Part shown: positions 16,666-25,917 of the stretch, one piece after another
Position numbering within the stretch: the stretch's first letter is position 1
Layout: each line of letters begins with the position of its first letter
NCBI RefSeq assembly: GCF_008370495.1
Contig: NZ_VTUX01000002.1
Location: 186,001 to 250,000, forward strand
DNA from: Pseudohalioglobus sediminis
GTDB taxonomy: Bacteria; Pseudomonadota; Gammaproteobacteria; Pseudomonadales; Halieaceae
Length of the DNA stretch: 64,000 nt
Direction of reading: 5' to 3'
Notes under the pieces: generated by a model
What the model was told of the DNA's origin: nothing
The model's input: only the letters and a program-made list of their open reading frames with translations
The model's database searches: none
Program-made: the position numbers and the translations under genes

Positions 16666-17829
16666 TCAGTAGGTGGGCTCATCGCCCGAAAGTCCGAAAT
16701 CAGGCCACGCGCCGTGGATCCAGGTCTGGCAATTACCTATACCGACACCGCCGCCGACCTGGTCTTCCACCCGTATCAGGCAATCCCGGAATTGCTTATA
16801 GCGATCGAGAACACCTGGCTCAGCCGCATCGACAACATGGTCCCCGTCAACATGCAGCTCACCCCGCCAGCTCCCGTGATAGTGTCCATCGCCGCCATGA
16901 TAGTGGCCCGAACCGAGGTAGAAACCCGTCTCCGAGAGCTTCTCGAACACCAGCGGCCGTTCACTGCCGTCCTGCATCTGCAACAGGAAGCGACCTCCCT
17001 GCAAACGCTTGCTGGGGCTGTCAAAGCGCAGTTCCGGGGTCATGCCAACCAGGGTTTCGGTCTGCCCCTCCGGCGACTCAAAACCGCCCTGGACGCGCTG
17101 GTGTGAAAAGCCGGGGCCACTGAAATTAAGCAGGTAGTGATGATATGCATAATGAGAACCATCCTTGCGCTGGAACACCAGCGGATTCCAGATTGCCAGC
17201 GCCCTGGGGATCATTTCATGGTAATCGGGCTCCAGGTCAGTCGCCGGTAACCCTACCATGGGCCTGACGCCCCAGGACTTGTCGCGCGTGGCTACCCATT
17301 CACTGTCACTGAATTCCATGCGCTGGCCCTCTACTTCCAGCCACCCCCTCGCCAGGCCGCTCTGGTGATAACGCACCTGGTCGGTCGACTTGCGATAGCC
17401 GTGCAGGTCGCGACGGTCCTCGCGCTCCTCGACAACACAGGCCGCCACCGCATGAAACCACAGTTCGAAGGCGATGGGCTGGCAGTCGTTGGGCGCCAGC
17501 GAGACCTTGATTTGCTGCAAGGGCTCAACCACCTCATAGCGAATCGGCCCGACATCCACCGATTCGGGATCAGCGCTGAGGGCGCGGCTGGCACGCACCA
17601 CCCATTGCTCCTTGCCGCGCGAGATCCCGGCGTAGGCGTCGACCACGTTGCGGTTGGTGTATTTTCCGAAACCGAAGGCAATCTGCAGGGAACCGTCTCG
17701 GGCCGCTGCCATACCACAGACTTTTTCCGCCCAGGACAGGTCACTCTGTCCCACGGAGGCAAAGGTATCCACTACCTGGTGATTGAATTGCTCATCTGTC
17801 GCCAACAGCGGACCGATACTCGCAGCCAT
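16666..17829 (-). CDS. AttH/CrtC-like beta-barrel protein (DUF7064-like)
   Basis: A 387-residue protein of uncertain function. A DKSWGVRPMVG motif in mid-sequence and paired beta-barrel-like halves recall the AttH/hydroxyneurosporene-synthase-like family (DUF7064/7065 in newer catalogues). Members are found near steroid and lipid catabolic genes and may be hydratases or lipid binders; no activity is proven. The start is ATG 17829 (MAASIGPLL), with AAAGGAG 5 bases upstream. It is divergent from the acyl-CoA ligase at 18042. Confidence 0.6.
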   Translation of the reverse strand: MAASIGPLLATDEQFNHQVVDTFASVGQSDLSWAEKVCGMAAARDGSLQIAFGFGKYTNRNVVDAYAGISRGKEQWVVRASRALSADPESVDVGPIRYEVVEPLQQIKVSLAPNDCQPIAFELWFHAVAACVVEEREDRRDLHGYRKSTDQVRYHQSGLARGWLEVEGQRMEFSDSEWVATRDKSWGVRPMVGLPATDLEPDYHEMIPRALAIWNPLVFQRKDGSHYAYHHYLLNFSGPGFSHQRVQGGFESPEGQTETLVGMTPELRFDSPSKRLQGGRFLLQMQDGSERPLVFEKLSETGFYLGSGHYHGGDGHYHGSWRGELHVDGDHVVDAAEPGVLDRYKQFRDCLIRVEDQVGGGVGIGNCQTWIHGAWPDFGLSGDEPTY

Positions 17830-18041
17830 GGGATCTCCTTTTGCCTGGACCCACAGCCTATGCCCACCGGTGCTCTCTGGCAATTGCCGGGGCGGTGCCA
17901 GTGGGGGTCACAACACGCAACTGTTGCCAGTCAGTTCAATTGCTTGAATCGAGCCGCTCACTGATCCCCGCGGGCGACCGACAGGCGGAAAACTGGGTTA
18001 TATTCCCTGACGCGAACAGGGACACAGCAGGAGTAGACCGC

Positions 18042-19757
18042 ATGACCTTCAGTGGCAGTGATATCCAGGCAAAAAAGGCCGAACTCACCGCAGCGGGTGC
18101 GTTTTTCGAGACCGAGGAGGTGATCCTGGACGGTCAAGCCTGCGACGCCTTCAAGCACGCTGCGAAAACGGTCGTGGAGGTGCTCAATAACGCCCGCAAC
18201 CACGGCGACCTTGAATTCGTCGTGTACGCAGGCAAACGCTATACCTATAACGACTTCTTTGCCGAGGTCGATGCGCTGGCGGCGCAGTTGCAGGGTGATT
18301 TCGAGATCGAAAAAGGAGACCGTGTCGCCATCGCCATGCGCAACAACGTGGAGTGGATGATTACCTGCTGCGCCGCACTGCTGGTTGGCGCCGTGGTCGT
18401 GCCCATCAACAGCTGGGGTAAAACTGAAGAACTTGAATACGCTATCACTGATTGTGGCGCGCGCTTACTGGTCTGTGATGAGGCACGCTACGCACTGGTC
18501 GAGAGTCGCCTGGCCACATTGCAGGTCGCGATTATCGTGGTACCAACGTCAGATCAGTACCAACGTCCTGACAACGTGGCCCTGTTTGACGATGTCATCA
18601 GTGCCGGGACCGAGCAAACGTACAAGACGCCCCCTGTAGAGCCTGAAGACGACGCCTTCATCCTCTACACTTCCGGCAGCACCGGTTTCCCCAAGGGCGT
18701 ACTGCATCGTCATCGCAGTGTTGGCCAGGCGCTGATGAATATGATGTTCCTGGGCTTGCTGGTCGCCGAGTTCGAAGGCGGCCCCAGGGCGTATCGTGGC
18801 GGCGCCGAGCGCGAAACGCCTATGCTGACCGTCCCCCTGTTCCATGCAACCGGCCTGCTCAGCGGGCTGTTACTGCCCATTACCCTGGGCCAGAAAGTGG
18901 TGATGATGTACAAGTGGGACAGCGGCGAGGCGCTAAAACTGATTGAGGCGGAGCGGGTAACGGGGCTGTCTTCGGTGCCCGCCATACTGCAGGACCTGCT
19001 CAACCACCCGGAGTTCGAGAATTTCGACACCCGCTCCCTGATGCGCATCAGCGCCGCGGGTGCGGCGACGCCGGCGGGCCTGCCGGAACTCATTGACGCG
19101 CGCGTGGCACAGCCCAGCCGCTCCGCCGGTTATGGCATGACCGAAACCATGGCCGTCGGTGCGACCATGAGCGGCGCGCTGTTTGATGCCAAACCGGACA
19201 GCGCCGGCGTGGTATCCCCGATCATGGAAATACGCTTTGTGAACGCAGACGGCACCAGTGCCGCGCCGGGTGAACCCGGTGAAATCGAGTTACGCGGCGT
19301 GTGTTGCACGCCCGGGTACTGGGAGAAGCCGGACGCGAATGCCGCCACCTTCACCGATGAGGGTTGGATGAAAACCGGTGACGTGGGCCTGCTGGACGAC
19401 GATGGGTTTCTCCACATCACCGGGCGCATCAAGGAGATCGTGATACGGGGAGGTGAGAACATCTACCCAGGCGAAATCGAGCAGGCGGCGTTTGAAATGC
19501 CGGAAGTCCGCGAGGTCGTGGTATTCGGCGAGCCTGACCAGGCCATGGGTGAAGAACTGGTCATGGTTATCTACTCGGCCCCGGGCGCCACGCTCACCGA
19601 AACCCAGGTCCGCGACTACCTGAATACTCGCCTGGCCGGCTACAAGGTCCCGCGCAGCATCGTGTTGTGGCCACAACCCCTGCCCCGCAATGCCAGCGAG
19701 AAGCTACATAAGCTCAAGGTGAAAGAAGCCTATCTCGGCGGCGCAGCAGTCGCCTGA
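18042..19757 (+). CDS. Acyl-CoA synthetase (AMP-forming)
   Basis: A 571-residue ANL ligase: P-loop YTSGSTGFPKGV (209-220), YGMTETMAVG, and TGRIKEIVIRGGENIYP ending at the catalytic-hinge region. The start at 18042 (MTFSGSD) follows CAGGAG; the frame is open to 17841 but has no SD there. It activates a carboxylic acid as the CoA thioester; a medium-chain or steroid-derived acid is possible from context. A second ligase gene follows within 22 bases. Confidence 0.88.
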   Translation: MTFSGSDIQAKKAELTAAGAFFETEEVILDGQACDAFKHAAKTVVEVLNNARNHGDLEFVVYAGKRYTYNDFFAEVDALAAQLQGDFEIEKGDRVAIAMRNNVEWMITCCAALLVGAVVVPINSWGKTEELEYAITDCGARLLVCDEARYALVESRLATLQVAIIVVPTSDQYQRPDNVALFDDVISAGTEQTYKTPPVEPEDDAFILYTSGSTGFPKGVLHRHRSVGQALMNMMFLGLLVAEFEGGPRAYRGGAERETPMLTVPLFHATGLLSGLLLPITLGQKVVMMYKWDSGEALKLIEAERVTGLSSVPAILQDLLNHPEFENFDTRSLMRISAAGAATPAGLPELIDARVAQPSRSAGYGMTETMAVGATMSGALFDAKPDSAGVVSPIMEIRFVNADGTSAAPGEPGEIELRGVCCTPGYWEKPDANAATFTDEGWMKTGDVGLLDDDGFLHITGRIKEIVIRGGENIYPGEIEQAAFEMPEVREVVVFGEPDQAMGEELVMVIYSAPGATLTETQVRDYLNTRLAGYKVPRSIVLWPQPLPRNASEKLHKLKVKEAYLGGAAVA

Positions 19758-19778
19758 GCGCGGCAAGGAGACGTGAAC

Positions 19779-21392
19779 ATGAAACTGGATCTGACGCATC
19801 CGCAGGAACGCCTTCTGGGCAAGATACTCGATCGACACGCGGAACAATCAGCGGATACCCGATTCCTGGTCACCGATGACACCAGCATCAGTTTCGCCGA
19901 CGCCGCCGAGCTGACCAACCGGCTGGCCGCGGGTTTGCTTGAGCACGGTATCGGGCCCGGTGACCGGGTGGTGCTGTTCCTCGGTAACTGCCCGGAAATG
20001 GTCCTGCTGACCCTGGCAGCCAACAAGATCGGTGCCGTGTGGGTCCCGATCAACACGGACTTTCGCGGGGACTGGCTGCTGGATGCCGTCAGTCGCAGCC
20101 GGCCGGCGATGATTGTCACCGAGTCCAGGCTCGCGCCAAGGCTCGCCGAGATCGAACAGCAACTGCCAGCGGCACAGCGTTTCATGCTGGAGGACGACGC
20201 CGTAGCCGCTTTAGCGGGCGCTATCCCCTACAGCCAACTGGTGCACGACACGCCGCTGGTACCGGACTACAGCAAACAGGATTACGGCGATACCAGCGCC
20301 ATTCTCTGGACTTCGGGTACCACCGGTCGCTCCAAGGGCGTGATGCAGAGTCACAACAACTGGATTAGGGCGATTGTCGACGGGGCTGCACGGATGTATG
20401 ACTCCGCGCCCGACGACGTCTGCTACTGTCCATTGCCGCTGTACAACTCCGGCGCCTGGATAACCTGTGTTTACCGGGCCTTGATTGAGGGTATCCCGGT
20501 GGTACTGGAGGACAAGTTCTCGGTATCCACCTTCTGGGAGCGCATCAACCACTTTGGCGCCACACAAATCTTTGCCATTGGCGCCATGGGCTCATTCCTG
20601 ATGAATGCGCCGGAATCCGCAGAAGACAGGAACAACACCCTGCGCACGGCCCTGATCGTGCCGATGGCGCCGGACCTGTGGCAGGCTTTCGAGCAGCGCT
20701 TTGACGTGCGCCTGCTGACCTCGGGCCTGGGTATGAGCGAGTGCCTGCTCATTATGAACCAGCTGGAATGCCCGCCTGGCACTCTCAGCTACGCCCTGGG
20801 CCGGCCGCCGGCAGACCTCGATGTCGCCCTGTGCGACGACAACGGCAAACCGGTAGCCGACGGTGAGGCCGGCGAAATGTGCCTGCGCGAAAAAGCACCT
20901 CATGTGCTGTTCAAGGGTTACTTTGACGATAACGAGGCGACCGTAGCCGCGTTTCGCGAAGAGTGGTTCCTGACCGGCGACATGGCGCGATACGACCCGG
21001 AAAGCGGCGTCTACTTTTTCTGCGACCGCAAGAAAGATGCAGTGCGCTTTGCCGGCCGGAATATTTCCACGCTGGAAGTGGAAAGCGTCGTGCGCCGCCA
21101 TCCGGAGGTTGCCGATGTCGCCGCCTATGGCATACCGGCGAAGGAGATCGAGAGTGAGGATGAGCTCAAGCTGAGCGTGGTGCGCAAACCCGGCAGCGAG
21201 TTGACGGCGGAAGCACTTTGCGAATTCATCAACAGCCACGCGCCCTATTTTTTCGTGCCGCGTTACCTCGATTTCGTTGCCAACCTGCCCTACACGCCAA
21301 CGCAGAAGGTGCAGAAATATCGGCTGCGCGAACAGGGCAACTCGGATGCGACCTGGGACCTGCGCGCGTCCGGCTTCAAAGTGCGTCGCTGA
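19779..21392 (+). CDS. Acyl-CoA synthetase (CaiC/crotonobetaine-ligase-like)
   Basis: A 537-residue ANL ligase with P-loop WTSGTTGRSKGV (177-188), GLGMSECLLI in place of the usual YGxTE, and CDRKKDAVRFAGRNIS. The replacement of Tyr-Gly-x-Thr-Glu by Gly-Met-Ser-Glu is unusual in an otherwise normal sequence. I use ATG 19779, with CAAGGAG 8 bases before it; a GTG at 19773 would be too close. It is the second of two tandem ligases. Confidence 0.87.
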   Translation: MKLDLTHPQERLLGKILDRHAEQSADTRFLVTDDTSISFADAAELTNRLAAGLLEHGIGPGDRVVLFLGNCPEMVLLTLAANKIGAVWVPINTDFRGDWLLDAVSRSRPAMIVTESRLAPRLAEIEQQLPAAQRFMLEDDAVAALAGAIPYSQLVHDTPLVPDYSKQDYGDTSAILWTSGTTGRSKGVMQSHNNWIRAIVDGAARMYDSAPDDVCYCPLPLYNSGAWITCVYRALIEGIPVVLEDKFSVSTFWERINHFGATQIFAIGAMGSFLMNAPESAEDRNNTLRTALIVPMAPDLWQAFEQRFDVRLLTSGLGMSECLLIMNQLECPPGTLSYALGRPPADLDVALCDDNGKPVADGEAGEMCLREKAPHVLFKGYFDDNEATVAAFREEWFLTGDMARYDPESGVYFFCDRKKDAVRFAGRNISTLEVESVVRRHPEVADVAAYGIPAKEIESEDELKLSVVRKPGSELTAEALCEFINSHAPYFFVPRYLDFVANLPYTPTQKVQKYRLREQGNSDATWDLRASGFKVRR

Positions 21393-21521
21393 ACGCAGAG
21401 AAGTCTGCGGCAATGCGGCCAGGGGCTAGGCAACACGCCCGATTGCGGTTATATTCAGCGCGCTCCCTTGGAGTGTGATACTGCTTTTTCGATACAACTA
21501 TCTAATAATCGGGGTGTAGTA

Positions 21522-21599
21522 ATGACTCAACTTATCTCTTTCAGCACTGCCATGGCAGTGTTTGCGGTATTCGTCGCCACTGGCCTGGGTTCAGTCTAG
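21522..21599 (+). CDS. Possible 25-residue hydrophobic peptide
   Basis: The frame is M-T-Q-L-I-S-F-S-T-A, then MAVFAVFVATGLGSV and TAG: one hydrophobic segment with no charged residues. GGGGTG lies about 7 bases before the ATG, and TATATT and TTATAT-like sequences lie 65-70 bases upstream. It ends 22 bases before the convergent NTF2-fold gene. It could be a small membrane protein or a chance frame. No homologue is known to me. Confidence 0.3.
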   Translation: MTQLISFSTAMAVFAVFVATGLGSV

Positions 21600-21620
21600 G
21601 ACGGCACAGGCGCCGCCCCG

Positions 21621-22028
21621 TCAGGGGCGCGCGCCACCGCACAGCACGTCCGTTACCAGTTCGGTATCCATATACTCCTTCAGTTCAACTATCCGACCTT
21701 CTTTCCAGGTAAACAGGAAGTGGTATTCATTCCTGTAGTCGCGCCCGGAGACATGACGTCCCGCTGATGTCGCCTCCACCGCCACGCGATCGCCCTCTGC
21801 CGTCATGGCATGGACGGTGAAAGCCAGTCCTTCGGGGAACGCATCCAGTACACCGGCCGCGAAGCTGCGAATCTCCTCCTTACCCCGGGCCCCGGAAATC
21901 AGCGTGTTCCCCATAGTCACCACGCGCCCGTCCTCACAGTACGCGTCGGCGATTGCGTCCGCATCGGCCCGCTGCATGGCCTCGAAGAAGGCCGCGGTCA
22001 GATTTTTGTTGGTCTGTTCCAGGCTCAT
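21621..22028 (-). CDS. SnoaL-like / NTF2-fold protein
   Basis: A 135-residue NTF2-like protein: NLTAAFFEAMQRADADAIADAYCEDGRVVTMG, HVSGRDYRNEYHFLFTWKEGRIVELKEYMDT. It is close to ketosteroid-isomerase-like proteins. It is divergent from the acyl-CoA ligase at 22208 (179-base shared upstream region) and is the third protein of this fold in the window. Confidence 0.78.
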   Translation of the reverse strand: MSLEQTNKNLTAAFFEAMQRADADAIADAYCEDGRVVTMGNTLISGARGKEEIRSFAAGVLDAFPEGLAFTVHAMTAEGDRVAVEATSAGRHVSGRDYRNEYHFLFTWKEGRIVELKEYMDTELVTDVLCGGARP

Positions 22029-22207
22029 CTGCTCTCTCCCGTAATATTGAGAACCCAGTATAGAGGCCCGCCGCGATGGCAGCGCCCGCTGCGAAGAATT
22101 TTACGCCGCAGTTCAGAAATACCGACACCGGTCGCACTGCGACGCTTCTCTGGCATTGCCATCAATGAAATACTGTCGGTCGCACTCACCTTAACCACGG
22201 CCACACC

Positions 22208-23770
22208 ATGCAAACCAATATTGGACTGCTGCTGAAAAAGCGCGCCGCCATCACACCCGCAAACGAGGCATTCGTGGAGTGGGAACGCCAGCGACGCTTC
22301 ACCTTCCGCGATCTCAACCAGCGCTGCAACCGCGTGGCCAATACCCTGCTGGAACAGGGTATACAACCCGGCGAGCGAGTGGCGACGCTTTTGAAAAACG
22401 GCATCGAGTTCGTGGAGACCTACTTCGCCATTGCCAAGATTGGCGCGGTCATGGTGCCGGTCAACTGGCGCCTCACGCCAGCAGAAATCGCCTACATCCT
22501 GGAAGACGCCGGCGCCAGCGCCCTCGTGCACGACGCCGAGTTCGATGCCAGCATCAGTACCCTACAGCAACAGGGCTCGGACTCAGCCAGGTGTCGACTG
22601 TGGCTGCGAGTAGTTGATGAGCCCGCCAGCGCCATGACGGCTACCAGCCTGGACTACAACCAGTGTCTCGTCCGGGCCAGTGACGATGAACCGGCGGTGG
22701 GCGCCTGGGATGATGACAACCTTTTTATCATGTATACCTCGGGCACCACGGGACATCCCAAGGGCGCCGTACACAGCCACGATGGCATGCTGTGGTCACA
22801 GCTGACCAGCATGGCCACCTCGGACATGCGCGGCGACGACCGCTTCCTGCTGCCTCTGCCCATGTTCCATGTGGGCTGCCTGAACCCGGTTTCCCTGCTG
22901 GTACACCGGGGCGGCACCGGGGTCATCATGCGCGATCTGGATATGGCGCAAATGTTTAAGTGTATCGCCAGCGAACGCATCAGCATTTTCATGGCCGTGC
23001 CCGCCCTGCTGCAATTCATGTTGCAGGCCCCGGAACGGCCTGATCATGACCTGTCGTCACTGCGCTGGATTGCGACGGGTGCCGCCCCGGTGCCGGTGTC
23101 GTTGCTGCGCGCCTGGCGCGAACTGGGCATCAGCATCCACCAGGCCTATGGCCTTACCGAATCGTGCGGGCCCGGTACGCTGCTGCTCGCAGCGGACGCC
23201 GAACGCAAGGCCGGTTCCTGTGGACGGCCGCAAATGCATACCGAGGTAAAAATCGTGGATGCCCGGGGCGACGAGATCCCCCCTGGCAGCCCGGAAGCCG
23301 GGGAATTGCTACTGGCGGGCCGCCACATCATGAAGGGCTACTGGAACAATCCACAGGCCACTGCAGAAACCCTGCAGGATGGCTGGTTGCACACCGGGGA
23401 TATCTGCACTGCCGACAGCGAGGGCTTCATCACCCTATGCGATCGCAAGAAAGACATGATTATCTCCGGCGGCGAGAATATCTACCCCGCGGAACTGGAA
23501 AACGTGCTCAGCGCCTGCCCCGAAGTACAGGAAGCCGCCGTGATTGGCGTGGCATCGACAAAATGGGGAGAAACGCCCCTGGCGCTGGTGGTCCCTGCGC
23601 CCGGGGCGATGCCGACCGCAGACAGCCTCCGGCAATGGTGCCGGGAGCACCTGGCGGGTTACAAAGTACCGCAACTCTATGAACTGGTAGACGCCCTGCC
23701 CCGCAACCCATCGGGAAAGCTGCTCAAGCCGCAACTGCGCGAGGCTTTCCCGGGCCCCGCGCCATTCTAG
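22208..23770 (+). CDS. Acyl-CoA synthetase (long-chain/FadD3-like, AMP-forming)
   Basis: A 520-residue ANL ligase: P-loop YTSGTTGHPKG (176-186), YGLTESCGPGT, TGDICTADSEGFI, and CDRKKDMIISGGENIYP with a C-terminal NPSGKLLKP lysine. The pattern is that of family members that activate fatty or ring-derived acids (FadD3/FadK group). It is the fourth acyl-CoA ligase in the window and stands alone. Confidence 0.88.
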   Translation: MQTNIGLLLKKRAAITPANEAFVEWERQRRFTFRDLNQRCNRVANTLLEQGIQPGERVATLLKNGIEFVETYFAIAKIGAVMVPVNWRLTPAEIAYILEDAGASALVHDAEFDASISTLQQQGSDSARCRLWLRVVDEPASAMTATSLDYNQCLVRASDDEPAVGAWDDDNLFIMYTSGTTGHPKGAVHSHDGMLWSQLTSMATSDMRGDDRFLLPLPMFHVGCLNPVSLLVHRGGTGVIMRDLDMAQMFKCIASERISIFMAVPALLQFMLQAPERPDHDLSSLRWIATGAAPVPVSLLRAWRELGISIHQAYGLTESCGPGTLLLAADAERKAGSCGRPQMHTEVKIVDARGDEIPPGSPEAGELLLAGRHIMKGYWNNPQATAETLQDGWLHTGDICTADSEGFITLCDRKKDMIISGGENIYPAELENVLSACPEVQEAAVIGVASTKWGETPLALVVPAPGAMPTADSLRQWCREHLAGYKVPQLYELVDALPRNPSGKLLKPQLREAFPGPAPF

Positions 23771-23798
23771 CCAGTGATTGCTTGATCAGCCCATCGCG

Positions 23799-24530
23799 CT
23801 AGCCGCTGGCCAGGGTGCGCTGCAGCGTGTCGGACTCGATACCGGCAAGCGTGCGATACAGGATGCCATAGGCAATCAGCAGCGCGGGCACGGTCCAGAT
23901 GAAGGGGATGCCCAGCAACACCGTTGACACGGTGGTCACCACAATAGCGCCAATATCGAAGCCCAATACCTTGAACCAGTTGTGCCCGATCACCTTGCGC
24001 GATGCCTCCAGCGCCTGCCAGGGGCCCAGTTTCTTGTCTACCGCCAGCGGCATCGCCAGCTGGTAGCTGACCAGCAGGTAAATTCCCGGCAACACCAGCA
24101 GCAGGAAACCAACGAAGACCAGCACGCTCATCAGCAGGTAGGTCAGCACCAGCTTCAGCGTATTGTCGTACCAGGAGAACAGGCTCTTCGGCACCGGTTT
24201 GTGACCCAGCGCAATCGCTGTACCAAAAAAACACAGGCCCGCCGCCATGGGCAGCATCACCAGTGTTATCACCACGTTGCCAATCTGTTGCATGGCACTT
24301 GGCGGCTGCACTGTCTGCGGGTCAGGTGGCGCGCCTTCCAACAGCCCAAAAACGATGCTCAGCAGGAACACCACGGCAAAATAGAACAACATCGCCTTCC
24401 ATACCAGGGCCTTGTTGCCGCTGACGCGGCCCCATGCTTCACGTGCGAGGGCGCCGAGCTCCAGCTCGTAGTCACCCGCCATGCCCCGTTCCAGTGAACC
24501 CTGCCCTGCTGTTGCGGTTTCGACTTCCAT
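23799..24530 (-). CDS. Polytopic membrane protein, YciC/DUF975-like
   Basis: A 243-residue protein with about five or six hydrophobic segments: KAMLFYFAVVFLLSIVFGLL, VVITLVMLPMAAGLCFF, LVLTYLLMSVLVFVGFLLLV, LPGIYLLVSYQLAMPL, then two more near the C-terminus. The LPGIYL(L)VSYQLAMPL...GPWQALEASRKV pattern is shared with uncharacterised YciC/DUF975-like inner-membrane proteins. The start is ATG 24530, with AGAGGA upstream. It is divergent from the Omp85-type gene. Confidence 0.7.
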   Translation of the reverse strand: MEVETATAGQGSLERGMAGDYELELGALAREAWGRVSGNKALVWKAMLFYFAVVFLLSIVFGLLEGAPPDPQTVQPPSAMQQIGNVVITLVMLPMAAGLCFFGTAIALGHKPVPKSLFSWYDNTLKLVLTYLLMSVLVFVGFLLLVLPGIYLLVSYQLAMPLAVDKKLGPWQALEASRKVIGHNWFKVLGFDIGAIVVTTVSTVLLGIPFIWTVPALLIAYGILYRTLAGIESDTLQRTLASG

Positions 24531-24607
24531 TGAGTTCTTCCTCTTGTACGCTGCTGATATACTCAATTACACCCTGCAACTATAGCACCGGACCCCGAGG
24601 ACTGTTC

Positions 24608-25705
24608 ATGAAGCGCAAGGCAAACGCCTTTTCGCGCCTGGCCCCGATCGCGTTTGCCGCCATCGCCTGTGCCTGTGCCATTGCCGAACCCGGTGCCGGC
24701 AGCAGCGAGCCGGGCGACGAAGATACCGCGGGGGAAGCGGTTTCACCCTGGCTGCTCACGCCGACCGTCAGTGCGGACCCGAAGCTGGGCACCACACTGG
24801 GCGCAGTGGCCGGATACGTCAGCGCGCTGGACCGGGGCTCAAGCCCGTCGTTGATTACCGCCTTTGCCACCTACAGTGATACCGACTCCTACGTCGGCGG
24901 CATGTTCGGGGATTTGTACTTTGGCGCGGACACGCACAAGGTCATGTTCGGCTATATCAACGGCAAGATCCGCAACGAATACGACGATTTCCTGGGCACA
25001 GGCAGAACCGTACGCACCGAGGACAACATCGAATCCCTGTTCGCACGCTACCAGCACCGCGTCGGTGATCACTGGTACCTGGGTGGCCAGTTCATCATGA
25101 GCGATTACGTGATCGGTGCCGACGGGATATTCGAGCTCATCCTCGACCAGATTGGCCTCACCGGATTCCAGTCCAATGGCATCGGACTGGTGGCCCAGTA
25201 CGATACCCGCGACGACCAGCGCGATCCCACCACCGGCGATAGCTTCGTCGCCCACAATGTTGCCTACCGGGAAGGACTGGGTGGCGAGGAGTCATTTGAC
25301 ACCTTCACCATTAATTACAGCAACTACTGGCCCTTTGGCGACGGCCATGTGCTGGCCACCAACGCCCGTGGTCGCTGGACCGGGGACGCGCCGCTATCGG
25401 GGTATTCATCGCTGAACATGCGCGGTTATACTCGCGGCAATTACCTGGACGAGCATTACACGCACCTCAACCTGGATGCGCGCTTTCACGTACGCGGGCG
25501 CTGGGGCGCCGCGCTGTTTGGCGGGGTCGGATGCCTGTACAGTAAAGTGTCGGCCTGCAGGGAATCAGAGAGCCTGTATCCGATGCTCGGTGCGGGCATC
25601 ATTTTTGACCTGAAGCCCGATGCCGGCATCGTGCTGCGACTGGATTACGCCAGGGGCGAGAGTGATAACGAGGCAATCTACCTGAGTCTGGGGCAGCCGT
25701 TCTAG
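24608..25705 (+). CDS. Omp85-superfamily outer-membrane barrel, no POTRA domain
   Basis: A 365-residue protein with a signal peptide (about 1-27) and, after a short acidic linker, a C-terminal BamA-type (surface antigen/D15) barrel. LNMRGYTRGNYLD carries the loop-6 (V/M)RGY signature of Omp85 proteins, and the chain ends in phenylalanine (LSLGQPF). No POTRA domain is possible in the space available. The start is ATG 24608, with CGAGGA upstream; the frame extends to 24434 without SD. The barrel may be a pore or part of a lipid/protein export system. Confidence 0.8.
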   Translation: MKRKANAFSRLAPIAFAAIACACAIAEPGAGSSEPGDEDTAGEAVSPWLLTPTVSADPKLGTTLGAVAGYVSALDRGSSPSLITAFATYSDTDSYVGGMFGDLYFGADTHKVMFGYINGKIRNEYDDFLGTGRTVRTEDNIESLFARYQHRVGDHWYLGGQFIMSDYVIGADGIFELILDQIGLTGFQSNGIGLVAQYDTRDDQRDPTTGDSFVAHNVAYREGLGGEESFDTFTINYSNYWPFGDGHVLATNARGRWTGDAPLSGYSSLNMRGYTRGNYLDEHYTHLNLDARFHVRGRWGAALFGGVGCLYSKVSACRESESLYPMLGAGIIFDLKPDAGIVLRLDYARGESDNEAIYLSLGQPF

Positions 25706-25917
25706 ATTCCTCAGGCAGCCACTTGCAGGGGCAGGCTAATCTATTTTCTAGCCATTGAACCCTATTTTATATTATTAAATATCAATAGCTTAAGAGCTTT
25801 TATTCAGGCGTTGAATTAATTCAAATAATTGATTAAAAAGCAGCACTTAACAATACCGAACAACCCCGACTACGGCCGCCGGCGAATACGGCGTCACCAG
25901 CACAAGGATCACCACAC
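25706..25917. promoter_or_regulatory. AT-rich intergenic region with palindrome
   Basis: The stretch 25740-25845 is conspicuously A+T-rich compared with its neighbours. It contains a perfect 14-bp palindrome, TTGAATTAATTCAA (25811-25824). No clear terminator for the Omp85 gene is seen. The aminotransferase operon promoter is probably here. Confidence 0.5.

Noticed and set aside
20592-21413. 273-residue minus-strand frame
   Set aside because: It lies fully inside the ligase gene at 19779 and shows no family features.
24434-24607. Upstream extension of the Omp85-type frame
   Set aside because: Residues before ATG 24608 carry no signal peptide and would overlap the divergent gene; the SD sits before 24608.
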